Below, piece after piece: positions 33,922 to 42,433 of a DNA stretch of 64,000 nucleotides. Numbering within the stretch: position 1 is the first letter of the stretch; each line of letters opens with the position of its first letter. The notes under the pieces are model-generated. The model made no database searches. It was not told the origin of the DNA and was given only the letters and a program-made list of their open reading frames with translations. The position numbers and the translations under genes are program-made. Source of the stretch: Patulibacter defluvii (GTDB taxonomy: Bacteria > Actinomycetota > Thermoleophilia > Solirubrobacterales > Solirubrobacteraceae); assembly GCF_034096925.1 (NCBI RefSeq), contig NZ_JAWZSQ010000020.1, positions 1 through 64,000 on the forward strand. Direction: 5' to 3'.

Positions 33922-34145
33922 GCCGCCCGGCTCACGACGAGCTCGATCCGTCCGTCGTGCTCGCGCTCGTGCAGCTCGAGCCGTTCGACCGCCGCCCAGG
34001 CGCCGAAGTCGACCGACGCCTCCGGGTCGGTCGCGATCACCGTCAGCGACTCGCCGGGCGCCAGCCCGCGCAGCGCCTGCTTGGCCCGCAGCAGCGGGAT
34101 CGGGCAGCGCTCGCCCGAGGTGTCGAGGACCGTGCCGCCGGTCAT
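33918..34145 (-). CDS. tusA: TusA/SirA-like sulfur carrier
   Basis: A 75-aa protein with the TusA signature GERCPIPLLRAKQAL (Cys14, followed by PxP) and the two-strand/two-helix layout (TVIATDPEASVDFGAWA). TusA carries sulfur as a persulfide on the conserved Cys. It overlaps the genes on both sides by 4 bases (ATGA at 34145 and 33921), so it is strictly co-expressed with the adenylating enzyme and cysteine desulfurase. Confidence 0.93.
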   Translation of the reverse strand: MTGGTVLDTSGERCPIPLLRAKQALRGLAPGESLTVIATDPEASVDFGAWAAVERLELHEREHDGRIELVVSRAA

Positions 34146-35383
34146 CGGAAGCGGATCCGGTCGGCCTTGACGTCGCCGGCGATCGCCCGCGCCTCGTCGC
34201 TCGGGGCAGTGAACGCGACCCGCAGCACCCGCGCGGCCTCGGCCGCCGGCAGCGCGCCGATCGCCACCAGCCGCTCGCGGATCCTCCCCGCGGCATCGCC
34301 ATCGGCCGGCTCCTCGCCCTCGACGGTCAGCGTCGCGCCGACCTCGGGCAGGCCGTTGTCGCGGACGTCGAGCCGCCAGTCGTGCAGCCGCTCGCCGACG
34401 ACCGCGTCGACCGCCGCGTGCAGCTCCATCTCGTGCAGCGGGCGGCCACCGAGCCGCAGCTCGTTCTTGCGCCGCCCGAGCACCGACAGCCGCGGTCCGG
34501 GGCGGCCGCAGGGACAGGGGCTGCGGTGGACCTCGACCATGTCGCCGGTCCGGTAGCGGATCAGCGGCAGCAGCTCGCGGTCGAGGTCGCTGACCACGAC
34601 CTCGCCGCGGACGCCGTCGGCGCAGGCGGAGACCGGGACCGGGCGGTCGCCGTCGCCCTCGGTCAGCAGCTCGACCACGACCTTGTCCATCAGGTGCATC
34701 GTGCGGTCGCCCTGCGGGCAGCTCATGGCGATCACGTCGGCCTCGACGCTGCCGTAGAGCAGCCGCACGTCGACATCCCAGTAGCGCCGCACCCGCCGCT
34801 CGACCGCCGGCGGCATCACGTCGCCGTAGAGGATCGCCGCGCGCACGTTCGGGAAGACCCGCGCGACCGGCCCGAAGGTCTGCTCGGTCATCTCGCCGAT
34901 CAGCTCCAGCATCAGCGGCGTGCCGAAGAGGAAGGTCACCTCCTCGCCGCGGCCGGCGTCGAGGATCCGGTCGAAGTCGACGTAGGAGCTGTTGAGGACG
35001 GTCGCCCCCAGCCGCTCGCTGCCGGCGACGGTGGCCCACGCCGACAGCGAGGGCGGCGGCGAGGCCAGCGTCATCACCCGGTCCTCGGCCGTCAGCCCGG
35101 CGACCGCGAACGACCGACTCTCGTGCTCGATCTGGGCGTCGAGGTCGGCGCTGGTGAAGGGGATCTGCTTCGCCTGCCCCGAGGTGCCCGAGGTCTGGAA
35201 GTAGCAGCGCGGGCACTCGCCGAAGGTCGTCACCGTCTCCTCGACCGGGTGCGCGGTCGTCCAGCGGGCGAGGGCGTCGGGCGTCAGCAGGCCCGCGTCC
35301 TCGAACCGCTCGAGCCGGCCGTACAGCTCGTGCTCGAAGGGGAACTCGGTGCGTTGCGCGACGGGCAGCGGGGTCTCGCTCAT
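34142..35383 (-). CDS. PaaK-like adenylate-forming enzyme (phenylacetate-CoA ligase family)
   Basis: A 413-aa ANL-superfamily enzyme that should activate a carboxylate as an acyl-AMP. The P-loop is YFQTSGTSGQAKQIPFT (near residues 60-77), the middle motif is LLYGSVEAD, the ribose-binding Asp is in IRYRTGDMVEV, and a Cys-rich CPCGRPGPRL follows as in PaaK zinc-type members; the C-terminal Lys is near GDVKADRI. ATG start at 35383. First gene of the operon with TusA, SufS and SufU, so the acyl-AMP might be attacked by carrier-bound sulfur rather than, or as well as, CoA. Substrate unknown. Confidence 0.85.
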   Translation of the reverse strand: MSETPLPVAQRTEFPFEHELYGRLERFEDAGLLTPDALARWTTAHPVEETVTTFGECPRCYFQTSGTSGQAKQIPFTSADLDAQIEHESRSFAVAGLTAEDRVMTLASPPPSLSAWATVAGSERLGATVLNSSYVDFDRILDAGRGEEVTFLFGTPLMLELIGEMTEQTFGPVARVFPNVRAAILYGDVMPPAVERRVRRYWDVDVRLLYGSVEADVIAMSCPQGDRTMHLMDKVVVELLTEGDGDRPVPVSACADGVRGEVVVSDLDRELLPLIRYRTGDMVEVHRSPCPCGRPGPRLSVLGRRKNELRLGGRPLHEMELHAAVDAVVGERLHDWRLDVRDNGLPEVGATLTVEGEEPADGDAAGRIRERLVAIGALPAAEAARVLRVAFTAPSDEARAIAGDVKADRIRFR

Positions 35384-35528
35384 GTGGGCCTCCGGGGTCG
35401 GGTTCGCGGTCCACGCTAGGCCGGCTCCCCTGGTCCGTCACCGGGGGTTTCCCGGCGCCGTCGTTGCCGGCGCCGGGAGCAGGGGAACCCCCCTTGCGAG
35501 GCCGCCGCCGCCCGGCCACGGTGCCCCG

Positions 35529-37157
35529 ATGCCGATCCGGGAAGCGAGCGGGCGCGACGCCATCACCGAGCTGCTGGAGCGGGCCCGGGAGACCCACGCG
35601 CGGGCGCTGCTGACCGACGGCGCGGGAGGCCAGTGGCCGGTCGCCGTCGAGCGGCCCGACCCCCGGACCGTGCGGCTGGAGGCGGCCGCGCCGCTGCCGG
35701 CGCTGGTCGGCGAGCCGTGGCTGGAGCTGGTCCTGCCGGGCTCGTCGTGGCTGCTGCCGCTGGCCCTCCGGCGGGTGGCCGGGGACGCGGTCGAGGCGGC
35801 GCTGCCGGCCGTCGCCCGCGCCGCCTCGCCGGCCGCCGTTGGGGCCGACGCCGGCTGGACGCTGCGGACCGGGCGCGACGCCTGGCCGGTGGTGCGGGCC
35901 GACCTGGCGTCGCTGGTGGTGGTCGGCGACCCGCCGCCCGGGCCGCGGATCGACGCCACCCTGACCGCCGGCGCGACGACGCTGCCGCTGACGCTCGAGG
36001 TCGCCGCGCGGCTGCGCGGGCGGACGGTCCTGCGGCCGGCCGGAGCGCCGTACGCGTACCACGACCTGATCGCCCGGCGGACGTGGAGCCGGACCCGGCG
36101 GTCGGCGGCCAACGGGGCCGCCGTCTGGGACGTCTTCGCCGACAGCGGCCTGCTCGGCACCTTCGCCGACCCGACCGCGGCCGCCCGCCGCCGCGAGCGC
36201 TACGCCGCCGCCACCGCCCGGCTGGAGGCCGTCCCGCAGCTGGGCTTCAAGCTCGACTGGCTCGACGAGCAGCAGCAGCCGTTCGCCAGCGTCTCGTGCC
36301 TGAAGCTCCACGAGCGGGCCTGGTTCGGGCTCCACCTGGCCAAGCCGCAGGGCGACGCCGCCGACGGCACGCCCGGCAAGCGGGTGCTCGACGAGATCTT
36401 CGTCCAGTGGCACGAGCGGCTGGCCGCCGACCCGAGCGCCCGCTGGCTGGTCAACCTGCTGCGCGACCAGCCCGGCTTCCCGCAGGTGGCGGTCCGCGAC
36501 GACCTCCGGCATCTGCAGGCCAGCGGCGGCACCTGCGAGGTCCGCAGCCGCGTGATCGAGGTCGCGATCGGCGCGCCCGACCCGGCGGCCGAGGCGGCGG
36601 TCCGGCGGCCGACCGCCGGCGAGCTGACGACGATCGCCGACGCGATCGCGGCGATCCGCCCGCACGGCTACCGCGAGGCGTTCGACCTGGTCGCCGAGCG
36701 GCTGGACGGGGCCGGGAGCGCGGCGGCGTGGGCGGCGGCCGGGCTCGACCGCGGCCGCGAGCTGTTCGTGCTGCCGGCCGCCGACGCCGGGCTCGACGGG
36801 GTGGCGGTGGCCGAGCGGCTGACTCCGGGCCTGCACCTCTACGACCTGCTCGACCTGACCCGCGTCTACGTCTTCGGCGGCGACGGCGAGCGGGTGCTGA
36901 CCGCGCTGCTGGAGCGGGTCGCGCGCTGGTACCGCGACGCCGGCCGCGAGCGCTTCGTGCTGCTGGTCGACGACGACCTGGCGATCGACGAGCGGCGGCT
37001 GGCGACGCTCGGCCGCGACCTCGGCGAGGTCGACCAGGTGGTCCTCGACCTGCGGCTGGAGCCGGTCAACGTGGAAGGGCTGCGACGGCGGCTGGCCGTC
37101 GGCGACCGCACGCCGGTCGCGGCGGCGGCGAGGCCGGACGGCCCCGGTCCGCGGTGA
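35529..37157 (+). CDS. Two-part protein: PilZ-like N-terminus and acyltransferase-like C-terminus, function unknown
   Basis: A 542-aa soluble protein from ATG 35529. Residues about 8-180 resemble a PilZ-type beta barrel (LLERARETHARALLTDGAGG, PRTVRLEAAAPLPALVGEP, GSSWLLPLALR), though the c-di-GMP-binding Arg pair is not clear. Residues about 200-540 contain DVFADSGLLGTF and SVSCLKLHERAWFGLHLAK, which I associate with PilZ-linked GNAT-like proteins of myxobacteria and relatives. It is divergent from the sulfur operon over 145 bases and may share its control. I would call it hypothetical with these hints only. Confidence 0.55.
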   Translation: MPIREASGRDAITELLERARETHARALLTDGAGGQWPVAVERPDPRTVRLEAAAPLPALVGEPWLELVLPGSSWLLPLALRRVAGDAVEAALPAVARAASPAAVGADAGWTLRTGRDAWPVVRADLASLVVVGDPPPGPRIDATLTAGATTLPLTLEVAARLRGRTVLRPAGAPYAYHDLIARRTWSRTRRSAANGAAVWDVFADSGLLGTFADPTAAARRRERYAAATARLEAVPQLGFKLDWLDEQQQPFASVSCLKLHERAWFGLHLAKPQGDAADGTPGKRVLDEIFVQWHERLAADPSARWLVNLLRDQPGFPQVAVRDDLRHLQASGGTCEVRSRVIEVAIGAPDPAAEAAVRRPTAGELTTIADAIAAIRPHGYREAFDLVAERLDGAGSAAAWAAAGLDRGRELFVLPAADAGLDGVAVAERLTPGLHLYDLLDLTRVYVFGGDGERVLTALLERVARWYRDAGRERFVLLVDDDLAIDERRLATLGRDLGEVDQVVLDLRLEPVNVEGLRRRLAVGDRTPVAAAARPDGPGPR

Positions 37158-37185
37158 GCGACCGCCACGGTCCGGGGCCGCCCGT

Positions 37186-37202
37186 CTCCGGCGTCGCCGG
37201 AG
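37186..37202. terminator. Hairpin between convergent genes
   Basis: CTCCGGC-GTC-GCCGGAG, a perfect 7-bp stem in the 58-base gap between the PilZ-like gene (+) and the small membrane protein gene (-). No U tract, so it would be a weak bidirectional terminator. Confidence 0.45.
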
Positions 37203-37215
37203 CGGGGCGACCGGA

Positions 37216-37530
37216 TCAGGCCGAGGGGGCGGCGCCGGGCCAGGCGCCCTCGCGCTCGGCGCGCTCGCGCAGCTCGGGCGAGGCCTGGTCGGGCCAGACC
37301 CCGTAGCGGTCGAGGAAGCCGCGGGCGTCCTGCTCCTCGTCGCGCTCCTGCTCGCCCTTCAGGCCCATCCGGTACAAGCGGTCCGAGACGACCACGCCCA
37401 GCCCGCCGCCGAGCATCATCGCCGCGCCCTCGACGCCGATGATGTCGGGCCGCGCGACCACCATCACCGCGCCGACGACGAACATCAGGCCCGGGAGCCA
37501 GAAACGGACGATCTTGACGGTGGTGCTCAC
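37216..37530 (-). CDS. Small two-TM membrane protein
   Basis: A 104-aa protein from the GTG at 37530. Two hydrophobic helices (about 9-27, LPGLMFVVGAVMVVA, and 33-50, GAAMMLGGGLGVVVSD) are followed by a charged cytosolic tail with GEQERDEEQDARGFLDRYG. I do not recognise a characterised family. It lies downstream of the PAS histidine kinase gene, 128 bases away, possibly in the same transcript. Confidence 0.7.
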   Translation of the reverse strand: MSTTVKIVRFWLPGLMFVVGAVMVVARPDIIGVEGAAMMLGGGLGVVVSDRLYRMGLKGEQERDEEQDARGFLDRYGVWPDQASPELRERAEREGAWPGAAPSA

Positions 37531-37658
37531 GGTCGACTCCAGTGCGGTCGAGGAGGGAAGGGCGGGACCCGGGAGAGGCCGGATCCCGCCCCGTGGACCG
37601 ATCGTCTCGCGTCGCGCGCGGCGCCGGAAGAGGGTGACGCCGGACAGCGGTGGTCGGG

Positions 37659-38759
37659 CTAGCCGGACATCGCCGGCGGCAGCGGGACGACCGCCCGCAG
37701 CTCGCTGCCGCCGCCGTCGGCCGGCGCCACGGCCAGCGTCCCGCCGTGGGCCGCGACCCGGTCGCCGAGGCCCTGGAGCCCGCGGCCGGCGGCCGGATCG
37801 GCGCCGCCGCGGCCGTCGTCGGCGACCGTCACCAGCAGCCGCCCGTCGCGCTGCTCGACGTCGACCCGGGCCAGCGACGCGCCGGCGTGCTTGGTGACGT
37901 TCGCCAGCGCCTCGGCGATCACGAAGTAGGCGGTCGCCTCGACGGCGGCCGGCCAGCGGACGTCGGGGATCGTCGCCCGGACCGGCAGCGGCATCCGTCC
38001 GGTCAGCCCGTCGACGGCGGCGGCCAGCCCGCGGTTGGTGAGGATCGACGGGTGGATCCCGGCGGCCAGGTCGCGCAGCTCGGCCAGCGTCGCTCGCAGC
38101 TCGTCGAGCGCGGCGGCCAGCTGGGCGCGGGCCTCGTCGGGCCGCTCGTCGAGCGCGCTGATCCCCTGGCGGACCCCGAGCGCGACGTTCATCAGCCGCT
38201 GCTGGGCGCCGTCGTGGAGGTCGCGGCCGATCCGCCGCCGCTCGGCGTCGGCCGCCTCGACGATCCGGATCCGCGACCGCTCCAGCTCCTCGGCGCGGGC
38301 CCGCTCGACCGCGGCGGCGCGGGCGGTCCGCTCGCCGGCGCGGCGGTCGCTGACGTCGCGGAAGACGACCACCGCCCCGAGCCCGTCCGCGGTCGCGACC
38401 GGCGCCGACGAGTAGGAGACCGGGAACAGCTGGCCGTCGCGGCGGACGAACCAGTCCTCCCAGACCCGCACCACCTCGCCGGTCAGCCGCGGCCGCAGCA
38501 GCGGGCACTCGGCCTCGGGGAAGGGCCGGCCGTCGGGGCGGGTGTGGTGGATCGCCGCGTGGCTGGGGCGGCCGACCAGCTGCTCCTCCGGCCAGCCGAG
38601 CAGGTCGAGCGCGGCGGCGTTGGCGAAGCGGACGATCCCCTCGTGGTCGACCAGGTAGACGGCGTCGGCCAGGCTCTGGAGCAGCGCCCCGAGGACCGCC
38701 GGCGGGTCGGACCCGGCCAGCGTCGCCGGAGGGCCCTCCTCGCCGGCGCCGGCCGCCAT
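37659..38759 (-). CDS. Cytosolic PAS-domain histidine kinase (HisKA_3 type)
   Basis: A 366-aa soluble kinase. The PAS domain (about 20-140: AVYLVDHEGIVRFANAAALDLLG) contains HHTRPDGRPFPEAECPLL and a PAC-like VSYSSAPVA, a pattern seen in light/redox/gas sensors, though no cofactor can be named. The HisKA_3 motif ERRRIGRDLHDGAQQRLMNVAL (near 173-195) holds the phospho-His, and ADDGRGG with GRGLQGLGDRV marks the ATPase domain. ATG 38759. Such kinases pair with NarL regulators; the orphan regulator at 27586-28242 is a candidate partner. It begins 5 bases after the MarR gene stop and may be co-transcribed. Confidence 0.92.
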   Translation of the reverse strand: MAAGAGEEGPPATLAGSDPPAVLGALLQSLADAVYLVDHEGIVRFANAAALDLLGWPEEQLVGRPSHAAIHHTRPDGRPFPEAECPLLRPRLTGEVVRVWEDWFVRRDGQLFPVSYSSAPVATADGLGAVVVFRDVSDRRAGERTARAAAVERARAEELERSRIRIVEAADAERRRIGRDLHDGAQQRLMNVALGVRQGISALDERPDEARAQLAAALDELRATLAELRDLAAGIHPSILTNRGLAAAVDGLTGRMPLPVRATIPDVRWPAAVEATAYFVIAEALANVTKHAGASLARVDVEQRDGRLLVTVADDGRGGADPAAGRGLQGLGDRVAAHGGTLAVAPADGGGSELRAVVPLPPAMSG

Positions 38760-38764
38760 CGCGC

Positions 38765-39223
38765 TCAGGCCCCGACCGGGGCGGCGGAGAGCCGCTCGAC
38801 CGTCTCCACCAGCGGCCGCAGCTCCTCCTGCTCGCGGGCGACGGCGAGCGCCCCGCGCAGCGCCTCGTCGTGGGTCGGGCGGGCGCGGGCCAGCAGCGCC
38901 TGGCCGGCGTCGGTCAGCTCGGAATAGATCCCGCGGCGGTCGGTCGGGCAGAGGTGGCGGGCCAGGAAGCCGCGCTCCTCCAGCCGGGCGACGAGCCGGG
39001 TGGTGGCGCTCTGGCTGAGCACGACCGCGCCGGCCAGCTGCTGCATCCGCATGTGGTGCTCGTCCTGCCGCGAGAGCACGTCGAGCACCGTGTACTCGTT
39101 GACGCTGAGGTCGTGGCGGGACTCCAGCTCGCGGGCCAGGCAGTCCTCGATCCGGGCGTGGAGCGCGGCCAGCGTGCGCCAGCCCTGGGCTCGGGCCTCG
39201 ATCGCGTCGTCGGGCATCGACAT
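38765..39223 (-). CDS. MarR-family regulator
   Basis: A 152-aa winged-helix regulator. ATG 39223 is preferred to an upstream TTG that would bury the operators. The core reads LSVNEYTVLDVLSRQDEHHM, QLAGAVVLSQSATTRLVARLEERGFLARHLCPTDRRGIYSELTDAG, a typical MarR HTH and wing. A single Cys in HLCPTDRR lies in the wing, so thiol sensing is possible. Divergent from an MFS exporter with two palindromes in the gap (39243-39252, 39264-39276), so it most likely represses itself and the exporter/aldo-keto reductase operon. Confidence 0.92.
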   Translation of the reverse strand: MSMPDDAIEARAQGWRTLAALHARIEDCLARELESRHDLSVNEYTVLDVLSRQDEHHMRMQQLAGAVVLSQSATTRLVARLEERGFLARHLCPTDRRGIYSELTDAGQALLARARPTHDEALRGALAVAREQEELRPLVETVERLSAAPVGA

Positions 39224-39242
39224 CGTGTCGAGAGAATACCAG

Positions 39243-39252
39243 TTGACGTCAA
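39243..39252. promoter_or_regulatory. Palindrome TTGACGTCAA in the MarR/MFS gap
   Basis: Perfect 10-bp palindrome, 20 bases before the MarR start. A possible MarR operator; its TTGAC half also resembles a -35. Confidence 0.6.
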
Positions 39253-39263
39253 TAGCCAGCGTT

Positions 39264-39276
39264 TGCAACTATTGCA
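39264..39276. promoter_or_regulatory. MarR-type operator TGCAA-CTA-TTGCA
   Basis: Exact 5-bp inverted repeat with a 3-bp centre in a locally AT-rich stretch, 12 bases from the other palindrome and 56 bases before the MFS start. MarR proteins typically bind such short near-perfect palindromes. Confidence 0.68.
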
Positions 39277-39332
39277 GTCGCCGCTACTTGCTGGCGCCGC
39301 AATTTCGCCCTCCCCGTCCCGACTCCTCCGCC

Positions 39333-40511
39333 ATGCCCCTCGCCCTCCTCGCCCTCGCCCTCGGCGCCTTCGCGATCGGGACCACCGAGTTCGTGATCGT
39401 CGGCCTCCTGCCCGAGGTCGCCGCCAGCTTCGACGTCTCGATCTCCTCCGCCGGGCTGCTGATCTCCGGTTACGCGCTCGGCGTCGCCGTCGGCGCCCCG
39501 CTGCTGACCGCCGCCGTCACCCGGATCTCCCGCAAGACCGTGCTGCTGACCCTGATGGGGGTCTTCATCGTCGGCAACGTACTGGCGGCGCTCGCGCCCA
39601 GCTACGGCGTGCTGATGGTCGCCCGCGTCGTCGCCGCGTTCGCCCACGGCGCCTTCTTCGGGATCGGCGCCGTCGTCGCCGCCAACCTGGTCGCGCCCGA
39701 ACGGCGGGCGAGCGCGATCGCGCTGATGTTCACCGGTCTGACGGCGGCCAACGTGCTCGGCGTGCCGCTCGGCACCTTCCTCGGCCAGCAGCTCGGCTGG
39801 CGCTCGACCTTCTGGGCGGTCTCGCTGTTCGGCGCCGTCGGGCTGGTCGGGATCCTGACCCTCGTCCCCCGCCAACCGGCCGCCGCGGCCGGCGCGCTGC
39901 GGCGCGAGCTGGCCGCCTTCCGCCGCCCGCAGGTGTGGCTGGCGCTCGGCACCACCGCGCTCGGCTTCGGCGGCGTCTTCGCCTCGTTCACCTACATCTC
40001 GCCGATGATGACCGAGCTGGCCGGCTTCTCCGACGGCACGATCAGCTGGCTGCTGGTGCTGTTCGGGGTCGGGCTGGTGGCCGGCAACGTGATCGGCGGC
40101 CGGCTCGCCGACCGGGCGCTGATGCCGAGCCTCTACGCGATCCTGCTGACGCTCTCGGCGGTGCTGGCGCTGTTCGCCTTCAGCGCCCACTCGCAGGCCG
40201 CGTCGATCGTCACGATCGTGCTCTTCGGCGCCGCCGGCTTCGCCACCGTCCCGGCCCTCCAGGCGCGGGTGATGCAGCAGGCGGCCGGCGCCGAGACGCT
40301 GGCCTCGGCGGCCAACATCGCCTCCTTCAACCTCGGCAACGCGCTGGGGGCGTGGCTCTCCGGACTGGCGATCGCCGGCGGACTCGGGTACACCGCTCCC
40401 AACTGGATCGGCGCCGCGCTCGCCGCCGGCGGGCTGTTGCTGGCGCTCGTCTCCGGGTACCTGGAGCGGCGGACCAGCGCCGCCCGCGCGGGCCAGCCCG
40501 CCGCCGTCTGA
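39333..40511 (+). CDS. MFS drug/sugar exporter (AraJ/Cmx-like DHA1)
   Basis: A 392-aa transporter with 12 predicted TM helices and no loop domains. The N-terminus LALGAFAIGTTEFVIVGLLP is the signature of the AraJ/chloramphenicol-exporter group, and GYALGVAVGAPLLTA with the loop-2 basic residues (TRISRKT) gives MFS motif A. ATG at 39333. First gene of a two-gene operon with an aldo-keto reductase, under divergent MarR control. Likely exports a small toxic compound; the reductase partner suggests carbonyl stress. Confidence 0.92.
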   Translation: MPLALLALALGAFAIGTTEFVIVGLLPEVAASFDVSISSAGLLISGYALGVAVGAPLLTAAVTRISRKTVLLTLMGVFIVGNVLAALAPSYGVLMVARVVAAFAHGAFFGIGAVVAANLVAPERRASAIALMFTGLTAANVLGVPLGTFLGQQLGWRSTFWAVSLFGAVGLVGILTLVPRQPAAAAGALRRELAAFRRPQVWLALGTTALGFGGVFASFTYISPMMTELAGFSDGTISWLLVLFGVGLVAGNVIGGRLADRALMPSLYAILLTLSAVLALFAFSAHSQAASIVTIVLFGAAGFATVPALQARVMQQAAGAETLASAANIASFNLGNALGAWLSGLAIAGGLGYTAPNWIGAALAAGGLLLALVSGYLERRTSAARAGQPAAV

Positions 40512-40541
40512 CCTTCCCCCTCCGCAACCGAAAGCCCCACG

Positions 40542-41363
40542 ATGACCCAGATCCCCACCATCGACCTCAACGACGGCCACGCGATCCCGCAGCTCGGCGT
40601 CGGCGTCTTCCAGGTGCCGCCCGAGGACACCGAGCGGGCGGTCAGCACCGCGCTCGAGATCGGCTACCGCAGCCTCGACACCGCCGCGATCTACGGCAAC
40701 GAGGAGGGCGTCGGCGCCGCGATCGCCGCCTCCGGCCTGGCCCGCGACGAGCTGTACGTGACCACCAAGCTCTGGAACGACGACCAGGCGCGCCCGCGCG
40801 AGGCCTTCGACGCCAGCCTCGAGCGGCTCGGCCTCGACCACGTCGACCTGTACCTGATCCACTGGCCGACCCCCGGCCAGGACCGCTACGTCGACGCCTG
40901 GCGGGCGCTGGCCGAGCTGCGCGAGGCCGGCCGCAGCCGCTCGATCGGGGTCTCGAACTTCCAGCCCGCCCACCTGCGGCGGCTGCTGGACGAGACCGGC
41001 GTGGTGCCGGCGGTCAACCAGATCGAGCTGCACCCGCGGCTGGCCCAGGCCGAGCTGCGCGCGTTCCACGCCGAGCACGGGATCGTGACCGAGGCCTGGA
41101 GCCCGCTCGCCCAGGGCGCGGTCCTCGACGACCCGGCGATCACCGCGATCGCCGCCGCCCACGACCGGACCCCGGCCCAGGTGGTGCTGCGCTGGCACGT
41201 CGAGCTGGGCAACGTCGTGATCCCGAAGTCGGTCACGCCGTCGCGGATCGCCGCCAACGCCGCGCTCTTCGACTTCGCGCTGACCGCCGAGCAGCGGGCG
41301 GCGATCGACGCGCTCGACGCCGGCGAGCGGATCGGACCGGATCCGGACGCCTTCGGCGGCTGA
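40542..41363 (+). CDS. Aldo/keto reductase
   Basis: A 273-aa NADPH-dependent carbonyl reductase. The catalytic tetrad is visible: Asp in RSLDTAAIYGNEE with the following Tyr, Lys in VTTKLWNDDQ, and His in LIHWPTP. SIGVSNF and IPKSVTPSRIAANAALF (NADPH-binding) complete the family marks (AKR5-like, 2,5-diketo-gluconate reductase group). ATG 40542, 30 bases after the MFS stop. Co-transcription with the exporter suggests a joint aldehyde detoxification role. Confidence 0.95.
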   Translation: MTQIPTIDLNDGHAIPQLGVGVFQVPPEDTERAVSTALEIGYRSLDTAAIYGNEEGVGAAIAASGLARDELYVTTKLWNDDQARPREAFDASLERLGLDHVDLYLIHWPTPGQDRYVDAWRALAELREAGRSRSIGVSNFQPAHLRRLLDETGVVPAVNQIELHPRLAQAELRAFHAEHGIVTEAWSPLAQGAVLDDPAITAIAAAHDRTPAQVVLRWHVELGNVVIPKSVTPSRIAANAALFDFALTAEQRAAIDALDAGERIGPDPDAFGG

Positions 41364-41381
41364 GCGCGTCGCGGCGGGCGG

Positions 41382-42389
41382 CTACGGCCAGACGAAGACG
41401 AACGGGTAGTGCGGCAGCAGCGCGTCGAGCGCCTCCGCCAGCCCCGTCGCCACCGCCTGCCGCGAGCTGGCGCTGTCGCGGACGTGCTTGCGCAGCTCGG
41501 CGTGGACGAAGCGGCCGCCGGCGGCGCGGGTCGCGTCGCCCTGGACGTTCTCCGTCCCCGCCAGCGGCGCGCCGCAGCCGCCGTTGCCGACGAAGGTGAA
41601 GACGCTCAGGCCGTGGGCGGTCAGCCGCTGGGCGGCGAGGGTGACGACGTCGTTCGGCGTCGACACGCCGGCCGAGACCACGACCTCCTTGCAGGTCGCC
41701 GGGCGGTCCTCCGCGAACCCGTGCAGCTGGACCACGGCGACCTTCGCGTCGGCGATCACCTGGTGGACGGCGTGGAAGACGCTGCCCGGCGCGTGGGCGA
41801 CGTCGGCCACCCGGTCGCCGCTCGGCAGCGTCGCCGCGTTGGCGTTGCGGTGGGCCCCGGCCAGCAGCAGGTCGGCCGCCCGCGCGCCGCGCAGCAGCCG
41901 GACCGCGACGTCGAAGGTGCCGCCGTCCCAGATCGGGTGCGGGGCCTCGACGACGGCGTCCCAGAGGACCGCGTCGGGCGCGTGGACGTACAGGCCCCAG
42001 CCGTGGGGCCAGCTGTCGTCGCCGTTCTGGCGCTCGCGCAGCAGCACGTAGTCGCGGTCGACGACGGTGTCGTGGAAGCGGACCACGTCGTACTTCAGCG
42101 GCTGGGCGACGGTCGCGGCCTGGGTCAGCTCGCCGCGGCGGATCTTCCCGTAGGCGTCGGCGATCTTCTGGGCCTCGCTGGCGGTCGGCACGTCGTAGCC
42201 CTCGCTGCCGCTCACGGGCAGCTCGTCCTCGAAGGTGGCGACGACGGCGGAGAGGTCGCCCTGCTCGTCGAGCAGCGCCGCCGAGGCGACGGTCGGGACG
42301 GTGGCCAGCGCCGCCGCCGCTGCTGCGAGCAGCGCGAGCAGCGCCCGCAGCAGCGGGCCCGGGTGGGTGGTGTGGATCGAACGGTTCAC
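41382..42389 (-). CDS. Secreted 335-aa protein, N-formylglutamate-amidohydrolase-like in part
   Basis: GTG start at 42389 and a signal peptide (GPLLRALLALLAAAAAALATVP, cleavage near SAA). The mature part contains VVEAPHPIWDGGT, LLAGAHRNANAA, VVQLHGF and FVHAELRKHVRDSAS: the His/Glu/Arg pattern suggests the zinc amidohydrolase fold of N-formylglutamate deformylases and poly-gamma-glutamate hydrolases, but this is a weak match by eye. Two Cys pairs (TCKEV, GGCGAP) may form a disulfide. The promoter directly upstream (42423-42398) is of the GTAAG-N17-CGTC type, 8 bases from the start codon, so the mRNA is probably leaderless. Confidence 0.7.
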   Translation of the reverse strand: MNRSIHTTHPGPLLRALLALLAAAAAALATVPTVASAALLDEQGDLSAVVATFEDELPVSGSEGYDVPTASEAQKIADAYGKIRRGELTQAATVAQPLKYDVVRFHDTVVDRDYVLLRERQNGDDSWPHGWGLYVHAPDAVLWDAVVEAPHPIWDGGTFDVAVRLLRGARAADLLLAGAHRNANAATLPSGDRVADVAHAPGSVFHAVHQVIADAKVAVVQLHGFAEDRPATCKEVVVSAGVSTPNDVVTLAAQRLTAHGLSVFTFVGNGGCGAPLAGTENVQGDATRAAGGRFVHAELRKHVRDSASSRQAVATGLAEALDALLPHYPFVFVWP

Positions 42390-42397
42390 GCAGCGGT

Positions 42398-42423
42398 GAC
42401 GGCGGCGGGCGGCGGCGCCTTAC
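42398..42423 (-). promoter_or_regulatory. GTAAG-N17-CGTC promoter P1 (ECF type)
   Basis: -35 GTAAG (42423-42419), 17-base spacer, -10 CGTC (42401-42398), on the minus strand. Only 8 bases separate the -10 from the GTG at 42389, so a leaderless transcript is expected. It is back to back with P2, the two -35 elements forming an inverted repeat CTTACGC/GCGTAAG. Confidence 0.72.
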
Positions 42424-42433
42424 GCGGCCTGGC

